Of a stretch of 64,000 nucleotides of DNA, positions 22,401 through 34,315 are shown piece by piece. A program made the position numbers and the translations under genes. Source of the DNA: Acanthochromis polyacanthus (taxonomy: Eukaryota; Chordata; Actinopteri; Pomacentridae). The notes below the pieces were generated by a model, which was given only the letters and a program-made list of their open reading frames with translations, did no database searches and had not been told where the DNA came from. The DNA lies in the NCBI RefSeq assembly GCF_021347895.1, contig NC_067124.1, forward strand, positions 21,070,521 to 21,134,520. Direction: 5' to 3'. Every line of letters starts with the position of its first letter. Position 1 is the first letter of the stretch.

Positions 22401-25400
22401 ATATTACAATAAAAAACAAATGTGAGTGGAGGGCCAAAATATGAAACAAATTTATTTTTGGAAAAGCAACAACTGCTTGGAACCTGCTCAACAACTGTAA
22501 TAACTGTGTCAAAATACAGCAAATGTTCCCTTCTATAACTGTATCATCAATTAGAGGGATTTCATTGTATCTTTCCACATAAACAAATGCTTCGATTTAA
22601 AAAGAACAGAGCAATGAGAGTCACAGCAGTGCTGCGGATCATGAGGTTGTTTGGCTTTTACCACTGTCAGGTATGTAGTGAGAATCAAAGACAAGGTGAG
22701 AAATAAAGGAGTGCTGGCCACCGGCCCATCAGATTCATTGGATAGGTGTGCAACAAATCTCCCCTCTGCTGCGGTCCAAGTTCAGAGCTTTGGCAAGCCA
22801 GGAAAAGTCAAGATATTTTCCCTTGCTTCCCTCTTGACCCTTCTTTGGACACTGGGGCTTCAGACCCTTGTTCATTTCCAAACAGGATAAGGAGCCCAAG
22901 AGAGAGGAAATTAAGGATAAAAATGATTGTTGTTCTTTCTCTTGGCCCTGTCTCTACTTAGATTTTCAGTTATATAGTTAACACAGAGCTGACTACTTCT
23001 GTTGTTCCAGCTATCAGTAATTACTGAATTAAGCAGCAAGTAACATGCTTCTTTTCACCTCACGCCACCTCCCCACCGATTCAAAGCTATATTCATCTCT
23101 GCATGTAAAACAGAAACCACAAAGTAACCACAAGTGAGGCAACTGTGTAGAGTTTAACACTGTTAATAATTTGAAAATCCATCAAGACACTGTAGTTTCT
23201 CATGGTCTGTTTTACAAGACTGTCTGCCATTTCGACTTTTCACTGCTCATGTTGCTTTCTGGCACACGACAGGTTTAAATGCAATTTGTGAGGGAGAGAT
23301 GACATTACCTTTGTTTCTCCAGCGAGGGGGGCCACGTTGCAGACCTTCTTCGACCGCAGAGTGTTGATGACTGAGCTCTTTCCCACATTTGGATAGCCAA
23401 TAAAACCCACACTTATCTGTTTTTTGTCTGTATGGAGCTGTGGGAGGGAAAAAAATAAAGTCAGAGTATTGTGTTTCCTAAACAAGAGTCTCAGTGTGTC
23501 CTCATTTCAGTGAGGTCATTTTAGATGATTTCTGCTCTCATTAGTAATATGTGAACTTGTCGCCACCCCAGAACTACAATGCAGTCCAACAACAAAGTCC
23601 TGCTCATTATCCACATCAGTCTGATAAAATCAGAAATATTAAATTGATGGCTAAGCTCAAACTGTTCAGACATGTCCTATTAATGGAGACCTCTGATTGC
23701 TCTTGTCTTGCAAATTTCTCAAAGTATTTCAGAACAAACAAACTGTGACATAGTGACGCCAAATCAGTCAGGATAATTGAATAAACCATATCTCGATACT
23801 CTTTAGGAATGGACAAAATAATGAAGACTACAGAACTTCTACCTCAAAGCACGTTCCTAAAAATCTTGCACGAGTAGTATAGTATAGTAACAAAATAATA
23901 CACTGAGAAATCAAAGGGTACCTATAGTAAAGGCTGCAGAATGTGTAGATAAATGTCTCCAGAAGACCACAAAGATGCTACATTTCACTAAAACAGCATA
24001 AGCCATAGTATTGACCTTGTTCTAAATGGGCTGTCTTAGTGTCTGTGGCTTTAAATACAGCAGAGCTGCTGCTGCCCATGACCCTTACAGAAGAAGACTT
24101 CCTGTCAGTGATCAGTGCGGAGCCAAACAGTTGGCAACACGACAGCTGACACAGACGAGAATGAGAGCGTGACACCAAGACTTTCTGTTGCTTCAAACTT
24201 TCACTCTTAATCATTCTACATGTGTGGTATAGCTGATGTTTTTAACACTACAATCATGAAATCAGTATTTTAGCAGTGCAGAGCAGCAGCTTGGTAATGG
24301 CTATGCAAGTTTTGGAAATTTAGATAGTTAGCATACATGCATTTATAGTCTTCCTCCCCCCAAAAAATCTTTAAGTTCAACCCTCATCAGTGCACCTGGG
24401 GTCCATGCTTGTCATATTTTTTTATCTGTAAGTTGGATTTTTCAGTCCCTTTAGGTAGTCGTCACCCACATAGTTGCGATCACATAAACCACAGCTTATT
24501 TGATTCCAACCAGGTTTGTGGTGTATTTATCGAAAAAATAATTTGGGGTACATGCAGACCCAAGCCAGACTGTTCATTTTGTATGTATGTATGTTTGTGT
24601 TATGTTGCTCTTGTGATGACTGCTTCTGTTGCATTGTGTTTCATTTCAATTCAGGAGTTCTTTGACTAATATTGTAAGCAACACACATCAGTAATCATCA
24701 ATAGTAATTTCATTGTTTCTTTCATATTTGTACCTATAGACAACACATTTTAGGATAATATACATTGAGAGGATATAGACAGGTACAGAAATGTGAAACA
24801 GATGAAATACTACTGGAATCCAGCTTGACCCCAAGTGAATGGATGAAGTAGGTCTTGCCACATGACTATTAGGTCAAGTAATAACTCTTTTGCAAATATA
24901 AGAATTTCAAAGACTGGACAAATAAGTAAATTGTGTAGAGTGTGTGCTTGTTATTCGATCAGTAAGTAGCTTAGGCTCACAAAATATTAAAGATCAAAAT
25001 TTTTGCCATCTGCTTACCTTGCCAAACTGCCTGAGCAGCTGGATGAGGGAGCCTTTGCCAAACGAGTTGGTGAGGCTGGCGTGGAAAGCCAGAGTCGGGT
25101 ATTCTTGGGACAAAACAGCGACCCACCGTTTCTAGTTTAAGATTTAAGTGGAGACAAGAAGACTGTCATGAAACAACAACCAGACAAATGTTCGAGGAAG
25201 GATTAAGGCTGTAAAAATCTTACCGTAACCCAGGTAGGGATGAGGTCACACTTGTTCAGAACAAAGATCAGATGTTTCCAAGGTTTCTCTTTCTTCAGAT
25301 ACGTCTCGATGCTCTTGGAGCGTGTTCCCATGGGATCACGTGCATCCAGCACTTGGATTATAACATCAGATGAGTCAATCACCTATGACAATAAAAAGAA

Positions 25401-28400
25401 ATGTGGAATGCCCTCACAACACTTCAGTGCACCATTATCTACATTAACATAAAGCACAATACTTCGAGGAGGATGGAGGTAATACCTTGTACAGTTCTCC
25501 CCATATCCTCTTGGACTGGCCCTTTTTGAAAATCTCCTCGCGTACTTCCTCCCTGTCACCAATTATGGAATAAGAAAAGCAGTTTACTTCCTTCGTTAAA
25601 AACAAAAATTCAGCAGCTTTGCTCCTGATGACATACATTCAGCGTGTATTGATATAGTATCTAGTGAGAATCTTACCGGACCCCTGTGTCCTCTGTGACC
25701 AGGTTTTTGTCCTTGTCTGCATTGTAGCTCAGGGCTGAGGCCTCAGCTTGCTCCACAAGGTCCTTTACATCCCCCACCATGAGACTGGGCCTCTTCCTTT
25801 GGGCCTTGGGTCCAAATGTGGTCTCAAAACCCTCCGTGTCCAGAATGTGCACCTTTGAGTTCTGCAGTTGTCACAAAAAAAGAAAACTCTTTTTAAAGAC
25901 TTTGACTGTGATCGTAACCTGCAAGAATGCACCAATAAATATTTAAATAAATGACTTAAAATTAATAAACACACTCCGCTTAAAACATCCCCCGCCTTAT
26001 ATATAGTACCTGTAAGTGCAAGAAATAATAATATATACTGGACGATACACCTACAAAATGATACATCTTCACTACAATAAAAAAAAAAAAAAAAACAGTC
26101 AGGTCAAGGTCATACACCCCATAAACCACATCTACATTACCAACAGGCTTAGTGTGCGCAATATGGCTGAAATCCCTCAAGTAGTTTCTGAGCTATGATC
26201 CGGAAACAAAAAAATATTTGAAGTGCCTCACTATGACCTTGAAAATCATGTCAAGGTCATACACCCCAAAAGGCACATCTATACTATATATCGAGATGGT
26301 CTGGGTGCAATATGAATGAAATCCCTCAAGTACTTTCAGAGATATGCTCCGGAAACGAAATGCGGACGTACGTATGGACGGACAGACATACGGACGGACA
26401 TGCCCACGCCAATACCCACCTCCGTGCCTATGGCCGGCGGGGGATAATAATTTTAATGTGAGGTCAGATGAATAGCTCTAAAGAGACATGACAAATGAAG
26501 CCATTGGAGGTGCAAAAAACTGCAATCTTTGAATGACCACTTGAGGCCAGTTCCAAAAGCAGGTCAATCCCTGTAGACTGCCCTATTCAAATGTCCAACT
26601 TTACAGCAGAGATAAACAAGTTTACTGCAACAAAAACACTTGATCTCTAGTTACTTCCCCTGTTCATTACTACTGTACATGAGGCTTAACTTTTGTGTAA
26701 TTCACTCACTATGTTAACCATTAAAGCTATATGAAGAACATTCTTTGGTGTTGAAACAAATGGTTGACATGAGACCCCTTTTTTGTCTTTACCACCAGTT
26801 TTGATGCAGTCGCAGTGACACAGCCCATACAAGGGTTTAAGAAAGAAACACAGAGCATCTGCAAACAGTAAACAGAGCACCCAAGTATGCTACGACAAAG
26901 CCAGTGCAACTGCAACGATTGTGCCAGTGCTGATTAAGTGTTCCTGTGATCTTAAAACACAAGCCATACTTCTATTGCAACACTGCCATGAGAAGTAGGG
27001 GGCAGGTTACGGGGTTTGTCAGAAACCATGCTGTTTATAGCTTCAGGTTGCCTGGACTATCTGCCAAAGTCTTCAACATAGCCCCCTCACTCTTTCAAAA
27101 CACATTTCACAACTGAACCACAAAATGCCTTTTACTTAATCTGCCTTTTTGGAGAATAATTCCACTGGTCAATCAACTGTTTGACATTAAGATGAATGTT
27201 TTTCAGTTTGCTACATGTTAATCAAAATCATCCAAGGGCATGAATTGGATTTGACCCCACTGATAGATGTCACTTGGCAACATAACTGCAATGTTAATAG
27301 AACACGAACTACAAAACAGCAAATTTAATAATAAAGAGCTTTTGGAAATTGGTCAGTGAACAACACCACCACACACAGTATACAAAAGAAATCAGAGCAT
27401 TCCTGTGCAACATCACTTAAATGTACATTCAACAGAAGGCTACTTGCTCCTATATAAACTTAAAAACTAACAGTTTAGATGTACAGCGTGGTTCTGCCCT
27501 AGTCTTTGCAGAAGGGGTTGTGTTTTTCTGCTTTAAAATATCCCAATGGTGCATACTGGATTCAAGTATGTTCATGTTCTCCGTACACTCAGTTCTCTTC
27601 ATGTTGCTCCTCATCTCTTGTTGCTGCTGTACAAAAGTATAATCCAGTCCATTCTGCTGTATTGTTCTTCCTGCTTCTATACTTTATCAGTTTCAGACAG
27701 AAACCGATTTGTTAAAATTACACGTATTGCATCTAAAATTATACATCAACCCACACCTAACATATCTGAACTTAATGATAAGGCAATAGCCCGTCTCGCC
27801 AGATCAATCATTTCGGACACTGAACACCCTCTTCATCACATGTTCCAGCTCCTCCCCTCTGGACGCAGATTTCGAGCACTAAGATGGCATTATGTCCGTT
27901 ACAACAGAAGTTTTGTTTCATCAGCTATCGTCATCCTCAATAAGCCACCGCGCTGAACTTGAACTTTATTTTTGTGTGTCATATTGTGAATATTGTGAAT
28001 TTTGTCTTTGTATGTATGTTATGATGTTGTGACATGACAGCTTGTGAAAACAAATTTCCTTCGGGACAATAAAGAGCTCTATCAAGTCAGGTGACATATT
28101 AGACCAGGTCGTAGATGTCACTCATCTTCTTTAGAAACTCTTGTGTGACATGTCAGTGTGTTTTGGAATCATTACCATGCTGGAATATTCCTCTTCTGCT
28201 AAGCTTCTAGAGACTGGAAATCATCTTGTCAGCCAGAATGAGAGAGAGATTCAATGACATTATTGATACCATCTACAAATGTCACATCCCCAACAACTTT
28301 TCTAGGCATTTAGGTCCATGTCGCCCACTTCCACCTCTGTGATACACTGTCAGGGCTATGGATTCACCGTGGTAATTGTGGTTAGGATCACACTAAAGGT

Positions 28401-31198
28401 TCTGGACTCTATCTGAACTGAGCAAGTTTACCTCAGTCTCATCTGACCAAACAATGTGCTCCAACATTCATCAGGGTTCTTTACATCACCAAGGTTTCAT
28501 CATGCAATGCTTTTTCCCAAAAGCAAACAAGAGAATTTTTCGTAGACATTGACAGAAGAGACTGACGTTACACAATTCCCTGCTCTGTGGCCATGTTGTC
28601 ATAAAAAGTTTGATTTCCATTGATAACCCTTATGTCCTGACTGAAGAATTTGACCCTCTGTCTATCAAAAGTAGATTGTCAGTGCTGTCATTTTAGGAGC
28701 ACAACCACTGTGGCTTATAGTAGTACAACTCTTTCTACACCTCCTGATTGTTGCTCCAACTGTGTTTTGACAGATTTGTAGTTTGTCACAAATTTTCCTG
28801 TATCCTTTTCCATATTTGGAAACTCTTACAGTCAGGTGATTTAAATGGCTCTGGCAATTCTTTTCTACGTTGAACCTTGATGAAGACACACAGAACGTCA
28901 CAGGTCGAAGTTGGGAAAGTCCTGGTGTGCAGAGATCTTTTTTTTTTTTAAACCAAGGTAACAAAGTTATTGTACTCAATTTCATTACAATATTCACAGG
29001 TTTTCTACCTAAGGTCAGAGATGTATTCACTTCTCTTCTTCGTGAAAGCAGTCTTTTGTGTTTTTGATTGTTTATTGGAGGAAATTTTTACTTGGAGACT
29101 TAAAAATAATTGAGCTGAGAGGTGATGCAATTTGAATCATTTGACATTTCAGTGATATTGCACAGGGGTGTATTTGCTTCTGTTGTAGTTTCAGCACAGG
29201 GCACAGGAACAAGGACAACTAGATGTTATGTTTGGAAATGTGTTGGATATGGAGTGGAAAACTTAATACTTGGCAACAGACAACTCTCTCATGCCAAGTG
29301 CAATGTCAGTACACTGAGGTTTACTTGTGGGGCAGAGTGAATGAGCATTTACACGACTCCTCGTGTTAAGCTTGACCCACTAAATAAAGAAGGCAAACGC
29401 TGTGATCCTCATCACCTTTGCTTGTAGTAAGCCCAGTAATAATGTGACAAGCTTGAGATGCTGGTGTATTTAATACACATCGCCCCTTCTGAATCTTTCT
29501 GGATCAACAAGGTCCGTCAAACAAACGGCAAAGGACAAAACACCCATTTGTTTCTTTCAAAGGATTACAGTTTTTGAGCCTTTATACTCACATGGGCTTT
29601 GACCCTATCATGCAAGAGCGACATAGGCAGTTTGCTCTGTCTCATCACCACACGATACGGATCCTTCTGTACTGCTCCCATCTCTTCCTGGAACTTCTGG
29701 AGGGATGATTGCTTGATCACACGTGTATTTGCTAAAGTATAAAATATGTAAGTTTAGTTTAGATATCCTATCACTGATAACATGAATGTCTTGAGTTTTC
29801 TAAAATCCAAGTTCATGCACTGATGACAAAAATGGGGTGCTGAAATGTGTGAATTGAAGTCAAAAGGTCTTCCTTCTTTCAACACTTATGACAAATGCAT
29901 TCAAGTGAATGTCCCCAGTTAACTGGCTAATTAACTCATTAAAACAGTAATAATCTAACTGTTCTTCAGAACTGTCATTTGTATTCTCACAAGACAAACA
30001 TTTGAGAGTGGTATGTCCAGTAATTTGAAGATGGGTGGCTCGATCCCTGGACAGGGCAACATAGCATCTTCGTCAGCATACACTGCTATAACACAGACAA
30101 CAGTGGGGGGAAAATACTTACTAAACCATTTGATGTTGGGTTCAACTCTGGCTACAGTCCCTGGAGCTACGGTGGACTGGTACTGTAGCGGTTTGATGAC
30201 TTTTCCACGATTATTACTGGAGAAAAAATATCAGTGTCATTATTAATATCATTACTATTATATTTAATTGGAATCTCCAAATCAGTGTCTCATAAAATTA
30301 ATGCAAATCTTGATTTTAAGTTACCATCTCTGCTTTTGTCTGTACATATTCAGACGCTTGATAGTGGCTCGGTCCCTCATGTTGTTCCCACCAGCACCCT
30401 TGGGTCGATCTGTGAAATGCATGCACAGTTGCTTGAATGATTGATTAACAAAAGATACCTGCTATTACAATACACTCAGCTAGCAATTTATTAAGAGACG
30501 CTACTAAGTATTTACTCAGAACACTACAGATTTGCAATAAACTCCGTCTTCAAGTAACTTATAATATTGTTTAATGTACTTTTTTGAAACTGCATTTATG
30601 AAGTGCTGATTGAATGTTTGAGTTCTATGGTCATTAAGAGTCTGTTGAGAGAAGTACAAGTATTTCTCATACATTAATTTTAAAGCAGTTTGAGTTTTTC
30701 GCTTAGTGTGTTAGAATACACAGGACAGGGATATTTAATAGGATGGGCACTGAGCATAAATTAATTGTGAAAAAGAAACATCATATTCTTGCTGAAAGGC
30801 CTTATGACCAATTAATAATAGCAGCTGTTATCAGACTTGAATGCCAGTGAGTTTGACTTCCACTAAACAGCATTTTTACCCCCAACAAGTCGAATACTTT
30901 AATGTTTAAAACGTCAAATCTCGTAGCTACTTTCTGTTGTAGCAAAAGCTAAACTTAACATTCTTTGAACTCGTTACACGATGACTGACTCATTTTGACA
31001 CGTAGCACATGTAATATTAATCGCTAGTTTAGTTTAACAACGGAAAACAACATAGAAATCATTTTTCTACACCGGCTAGCAACAATTAGCATTAGGTGTA
31101 AACAAACGGCATAGCTAATGGAAGTTTAGCTCACCGGGGTTGCTGCTGGACGACGAGGGGTTTATGGAGCTTTTCCCCTTAAACCGCGGCTTCACCAT
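19404..31198 (-). CDS. gnl2: GNL2 / NGP1 (Nog2) nucleolar GTPase, 60S ribosome assembly
   Basis: Nucleolar YlqF/YawG-family GTPase needed for late pre-60S maturation and export. Coding exons in order: 31135-31198, 30325-30409, 30122-30216, 29592-29731, 25677-25861, 25486-25552, 25224-25382, 25018-25131, 23309-23437, 22193-22297, 21585-21743, 21129-21236, 20538-21022, 20042-20127, 19709-19788, 19404-19541. They join to 2199 bp including the stop, giving 732 aa (human 731). The NGP1 N-terminal domain (about 40-205) includes [20 protein letters not shown]. The GTPase motifs are circularly permuted: DARDP 225-229, G4 NKCD 255-258, G1 GYPNVGKS 317-324, G3 DCPG 361-364. An acidic, Gln-rich C-terminal part and a basic tail ([19 protein letters not shown]) follow. 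All junctions are GT-AG and in frame. Its order beside dnali1 is conserved with human. Confidence 0.97.
23438..25017. other. gnl2 intron 8, no recognisable feature
   Basis: This 1.58-kb intron separates the exon with the G1 motif from the exon before it. It is AT-rich and has only short non-homologous frames. I see no repeat family that I can name. Confidence 0.5.
25987..26445. mobile_element. 460-bp element with 10-bp terminal inverted repeats
   Basis: ATCCCCCGCC at 25987-25996 is the exact reverse complement of GGCGGGGGAT at 26436-26445. Inside, two diverged monomers of about 115 bp repeat with a period of about 148 bp: TCAAGGTCATACACCCC at 26104 and 26251, and CCGGAAAC near 26200 and 26349. 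After them comes a GGACGGACAGACATACGGACGG stretch. No coding frame is present. The structure fits a non-autonomous DNA element. Similar sequence is common in aquatic animal genomes from memory. Confidence 0.6.
27560..28082 (+). mobile_element. 3' end of an L2/CR1-like LINE (degenerate)
   Basis: A plus-strand frame ending at 27956 shows the C-terminal segment typical of fish LINE ORF2: [23 protein letters not shown], and [20 protein letters not shown]. It is followed by a 3' UTR finishing in TTCCTTCGGGACAATAAAGAG. The 5' part and reverse transcriptase are absent, as expected for 5' truncation. It abuts Tc1 relic B at about 28083. Confidence 0.75.
28083..29190 (-). mobile_element. Tc1/mariner relic B in gnl2 intron 4
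   Basis: On the minus strand the frame at 28665-29030 reads like the transposase helix-turn-helix ([20 protein letters not shown]...[14 protein letters not shown]). Text near 28440-28460 resembles the usual transposase WSDETK region in reverse. The left edge at 28084-28097 (AAGTCAGGTGACAT) equals the reverse complement of the SPDL codons seen in relic A. The right end shares its inverted terminus with relic A. It is broken by many changes and lacks its own C-terminal end. Confidence 0.7.
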
Positions 31199-31420
31199 GT
31201 TGACCACTTAGTCGGCAAAGCCTTTCGCGGACAAAAATATTAAAGACCACGCAAAGGTGGGTGAACGCTGAAGTTTGATTGCTGTTATTCCCTTCAGCAC
31301 GACACTTTACACCCTACACGTGTTCTTATGGTGGAGCCGGAAGGACGTCACCGGACGAGCGACAGCGACAAGAACCAATCAGAGAGCTCCTGTGACGCGA
31401 GCACAGAGCCTGTCGGTGGA
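31199..31420 (-). promoter_or_regulatory. gnl2 promoter region with ETS, CRE and CCAAT motifs
   Basis: Just upstream of the gnl2 ATG, the sequence has CCGGAAG (ETS-type, 31337-31343) directly followed by GACGTCA (CRE-like, 31344-31350), and CCAAT at 31375-31379. CpGs are denser than in the flanks. This is a typical housekeeping promoter without a TATA box. The transcription start is not determined. Confidence 0.55.
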
Positions 31421-34080
31421 TTGTGTTGTAATTAATATAAATTATTTTGTACACATTTCAAAACAACTTTATGTGCTGTGAAAGCGTCAAACTTTCATAA
31501 TATGTCCATTAATTTATTTTGAAAATTAACTATACACATTTATATATGGCATATTCCGTAAAAGCAGTGTTACAGAAATATGTCAGGTCAAGTAGTTGCC
31601 ACCATGAGATTCAGACAAGCTGGAAAAAACTGAATCCAGACTTGAATTAAAACTCTGCTTGTTTATGCTCCATTGTTATGCTCTATTTATTCCAGAAGAG
31701 GGTGCAAAGTAGTTTGGATTAGGACAGTGGCACATGTCAACACATGTCCTGCTGAAGATGTGTTCTTTGAAATGACAATTTTAGCCCTTAATTTTCTGTG
31801 TGGCTGCTGTACATAACCGGAGCTGAAAAATGAAAGGCATAAGAATTCATGGAACAGACTGGCTCAGAGATTTTAGAAATACTGAGGTAATAAGTCTAAC
31901 TAAATGAAATGCATTTAGTTTTAATCTCTGTAGTTTTTTTTTTTTAATTAATTGTTTGATTATACAATTTTTTTTGCAGAGATCTAAGTGGTCATTCAAA
32001 GACTCATTTGCACTCCACAAAAATTTTCGTTCTGGTAGGAAATATTGTTCTGTGTTCCTATTTGTCCTAAATGTACGGAGAACATCAATAGTGGTCATGG
32101 ATTTTGAAGTGCAAATAATAAAATCGACTGAGCAAATACACATTGATAATGTTAAATAGGCACAGGCTGTGTAACACTGTAATATATTCCTTCTATACAG
32201 GCAGGTAATTTGCAAAAGGTAAAAAAAATATCAGGACAATTTATGTTTTTCTCACCCAAGTCGCTAAATATTTTTAGGTTTTCAGCTGTTTAATACCAAA
32301 ATGGATACCACAGTGTGTATATTCAAGTTTGCCTGGTTGTGATGATGCTTTCTTCACAGTGTGTATGGTATGTTACACAAGTGTGGCTCTTTGCCAAGGT
32401 AGGCAAGTTCGTAGAGACTCCGGCCTGGAGAGGCGCCATCCAGTATTCAGTTTATACAGCAGGGAGACTGAGGAATGTTCTCTGTTCATTTTCATACGGA
32501 TGCAATAGGAACTGACTGCATCAGTAATCCATTGTAATAAATGATCTTTTAACACCAATACATTGTTTTTTAAAATCCTCTTTAAGCTGAAATATAAGAA
32601 GAAGAATATCCCTGTCATTATTGTTTGAGTTGATCGAAACGGTCTAAACCTTCCACTTTAACACCTACATTTATGGTAGAAATGTTCTCCCAAAGCGGCT
32701 TTTTCATGCAGACAGGAGAGAAACAAATGTTGTCAGGTTCTTTTCTGTCTGAAGCTTGCTTCATTTAAAACCACTGGTTACAATTGTTTACAAACAGTTC
32801 TTATGGTTCCTGCAAAATTTTTACTGTCTGAGATAATCAGTCATATCTGCATATACAGTATCTGTTTCTTTTCTGTGTCTTTTTGCAGCGGACTCATTTT
32901 GCTGAATTCCTTTAACATGCATAAAATTTCCCTTGCATGTAATTCTGTCAAATACATCATATCATTATGAGAACCCATTTAAAACCTTTATTTTCAGTGA
33001 TGACCGAATCATGATGATGCAAAAACTGAAATATTACTACTACTATTTTTTTTATACTACTACTACTTTTATACTACTTTTATAATACTACTACTATTAT
33101 TAATAACAATAACAACAACAACAATAATAAACAATTTTATTTATATAGCATTTTTCTTAAAAATTAAGTGCTTAACAGACAGACACTTTTTTAAACACTC
33201 CAAAAATAATTATAAAATATTCGAAGATCATAAAAGCAGTGAGAAAATATAAAAACATACATGCTATTCTGATCTCAGCAACAGACTGTTCCAGAGTCTG
33301 GGCGCTTTAACAGAAACAGCATGATCACCTCTGTCCAGTAGCCAAAACCCCGCAATAACCAGCCGAGCTCCGTTCACCAAAAATAATATTTTTTGTTGCC
33401 TAGAAAAAATGTAGTTTCTCCTCATAAAAGTCTACTACCAGTTAAGGTCCTTAATAAGAAGAGGCATTAAATACAGTTCAAGCTGTATACTCTCAGTATT
33501 CTGTCATCAGAATGAACGTCGGGTATATTTTGTCTGTCCTCACATCTGTATTCAGCGGCCGTACGCTTTACAGCTGCTAAACCAACAGATTGGCTGAACT
33601 TCATGTGACCTTCTCCGTGTGATTTGCATGAAAATGTCTCGTTGAGTTCAGCAAGGCACTACGACCGCAAAGAAAACTAACTGATTGGACAAGCACTAAT
33701 CAGACTTTGCATGCAGAAACTCAACCGGACGAGGACTGACCATCCATCTACCATCTAGACAGATTGACCACAATTTATGAGCAGGAGGAAAGACAGTAGA
33801 CCTATGCAAGGTTTACAAGCAATTTTAAACCAATAAAACCTATGACAGGGTGCATGTGCTGCACAAGGAGAATGAAAAATCTCACCGGCTTGCTTGCCAT
33901 GAAGTAGAAAATCCAATAATTTTAGCAACAATATATCAGCCAATTATTACTTCTGTACAACCTGAGTTTATTTATAGTTTATTAGCAGTTTATTCTTTTA
34001 TGTCTTTCTCATATAGATGCAAAAATACATAAAAAGCAGCTGTAAATTAAACCAAGACAACAGCAGATTGAGGGAGAACT
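31420..34080. other. Intergenic, AT-rich; one repeat at 33036-33370
   Basis: No coding region is recognisable. From 33036 to about 33130 there is a TAC/ATT/AAC trinucleotide-rich stretch. It runs into a fish interspersed repeat (TTTATTTATATAGC..., then ACTGTTCCAGAGTCTGGGCGC...GATCACCTCTG) to about 33370. The remainder shows nothing identifiable. Confidence 0.5.
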
Positions 34081-34204
34081 TATATTACAACAAGCAATAA
34101 AACCATATTTTATTGAGCCATATAACAGGAAAAATGTTGAAAACGGCAGTGGTGTGAGAACATTTGGCACATGACATAAAAATTGGCCCTGAACTTTTTG
34201 TTCT

Positions 34205-34315
34205 CGACCTCTCCAGGGTGTCCCCTGCCTTCGCCCAAGTCAGCTGGGATAGGCTCCAGCACACCCGCGACCCTAGTGAGGATAAAGCGGTGTATAGAGG
34301 ATGGATGGATGGACT
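34205..34315 (-). repeat. Fragment of a ubiquitous fish repeat ending in ATCC tandem
   Basis: On the minus strand it starts with TCCATCCATCCATCC and continues through CCGCTTTATCC and GCTGGAGCCTATCCCAGCTGAC to the CCCTGGAGAGGTC region. The same family, in the opposite orientation and longer, occurs at 58138-58495. Confidence 0.75.

Larger units (their letters stand above)
25862..29591. other. gnl2 intron 4 (3.7 kb), repeat-rich
   Basis: The largest gnl2 intron. It contains a 460-bp inverted-terminus element (25987-26445), a LINE 3' end (about 27560-28082) and a Tc1 relic (28083-29190). The stretch 26450-27540 shows nothing I can identify. Confidence 0.6.

Noticed and set aside
27546..27956. 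136-aa ORF as a possible host gene in a gnl2 intron
   Set aside because: Its C-terminal part has the LINE ORF2 signature and is followed by a LINE-type 3' tail, so it is a retrotransposon remnant.
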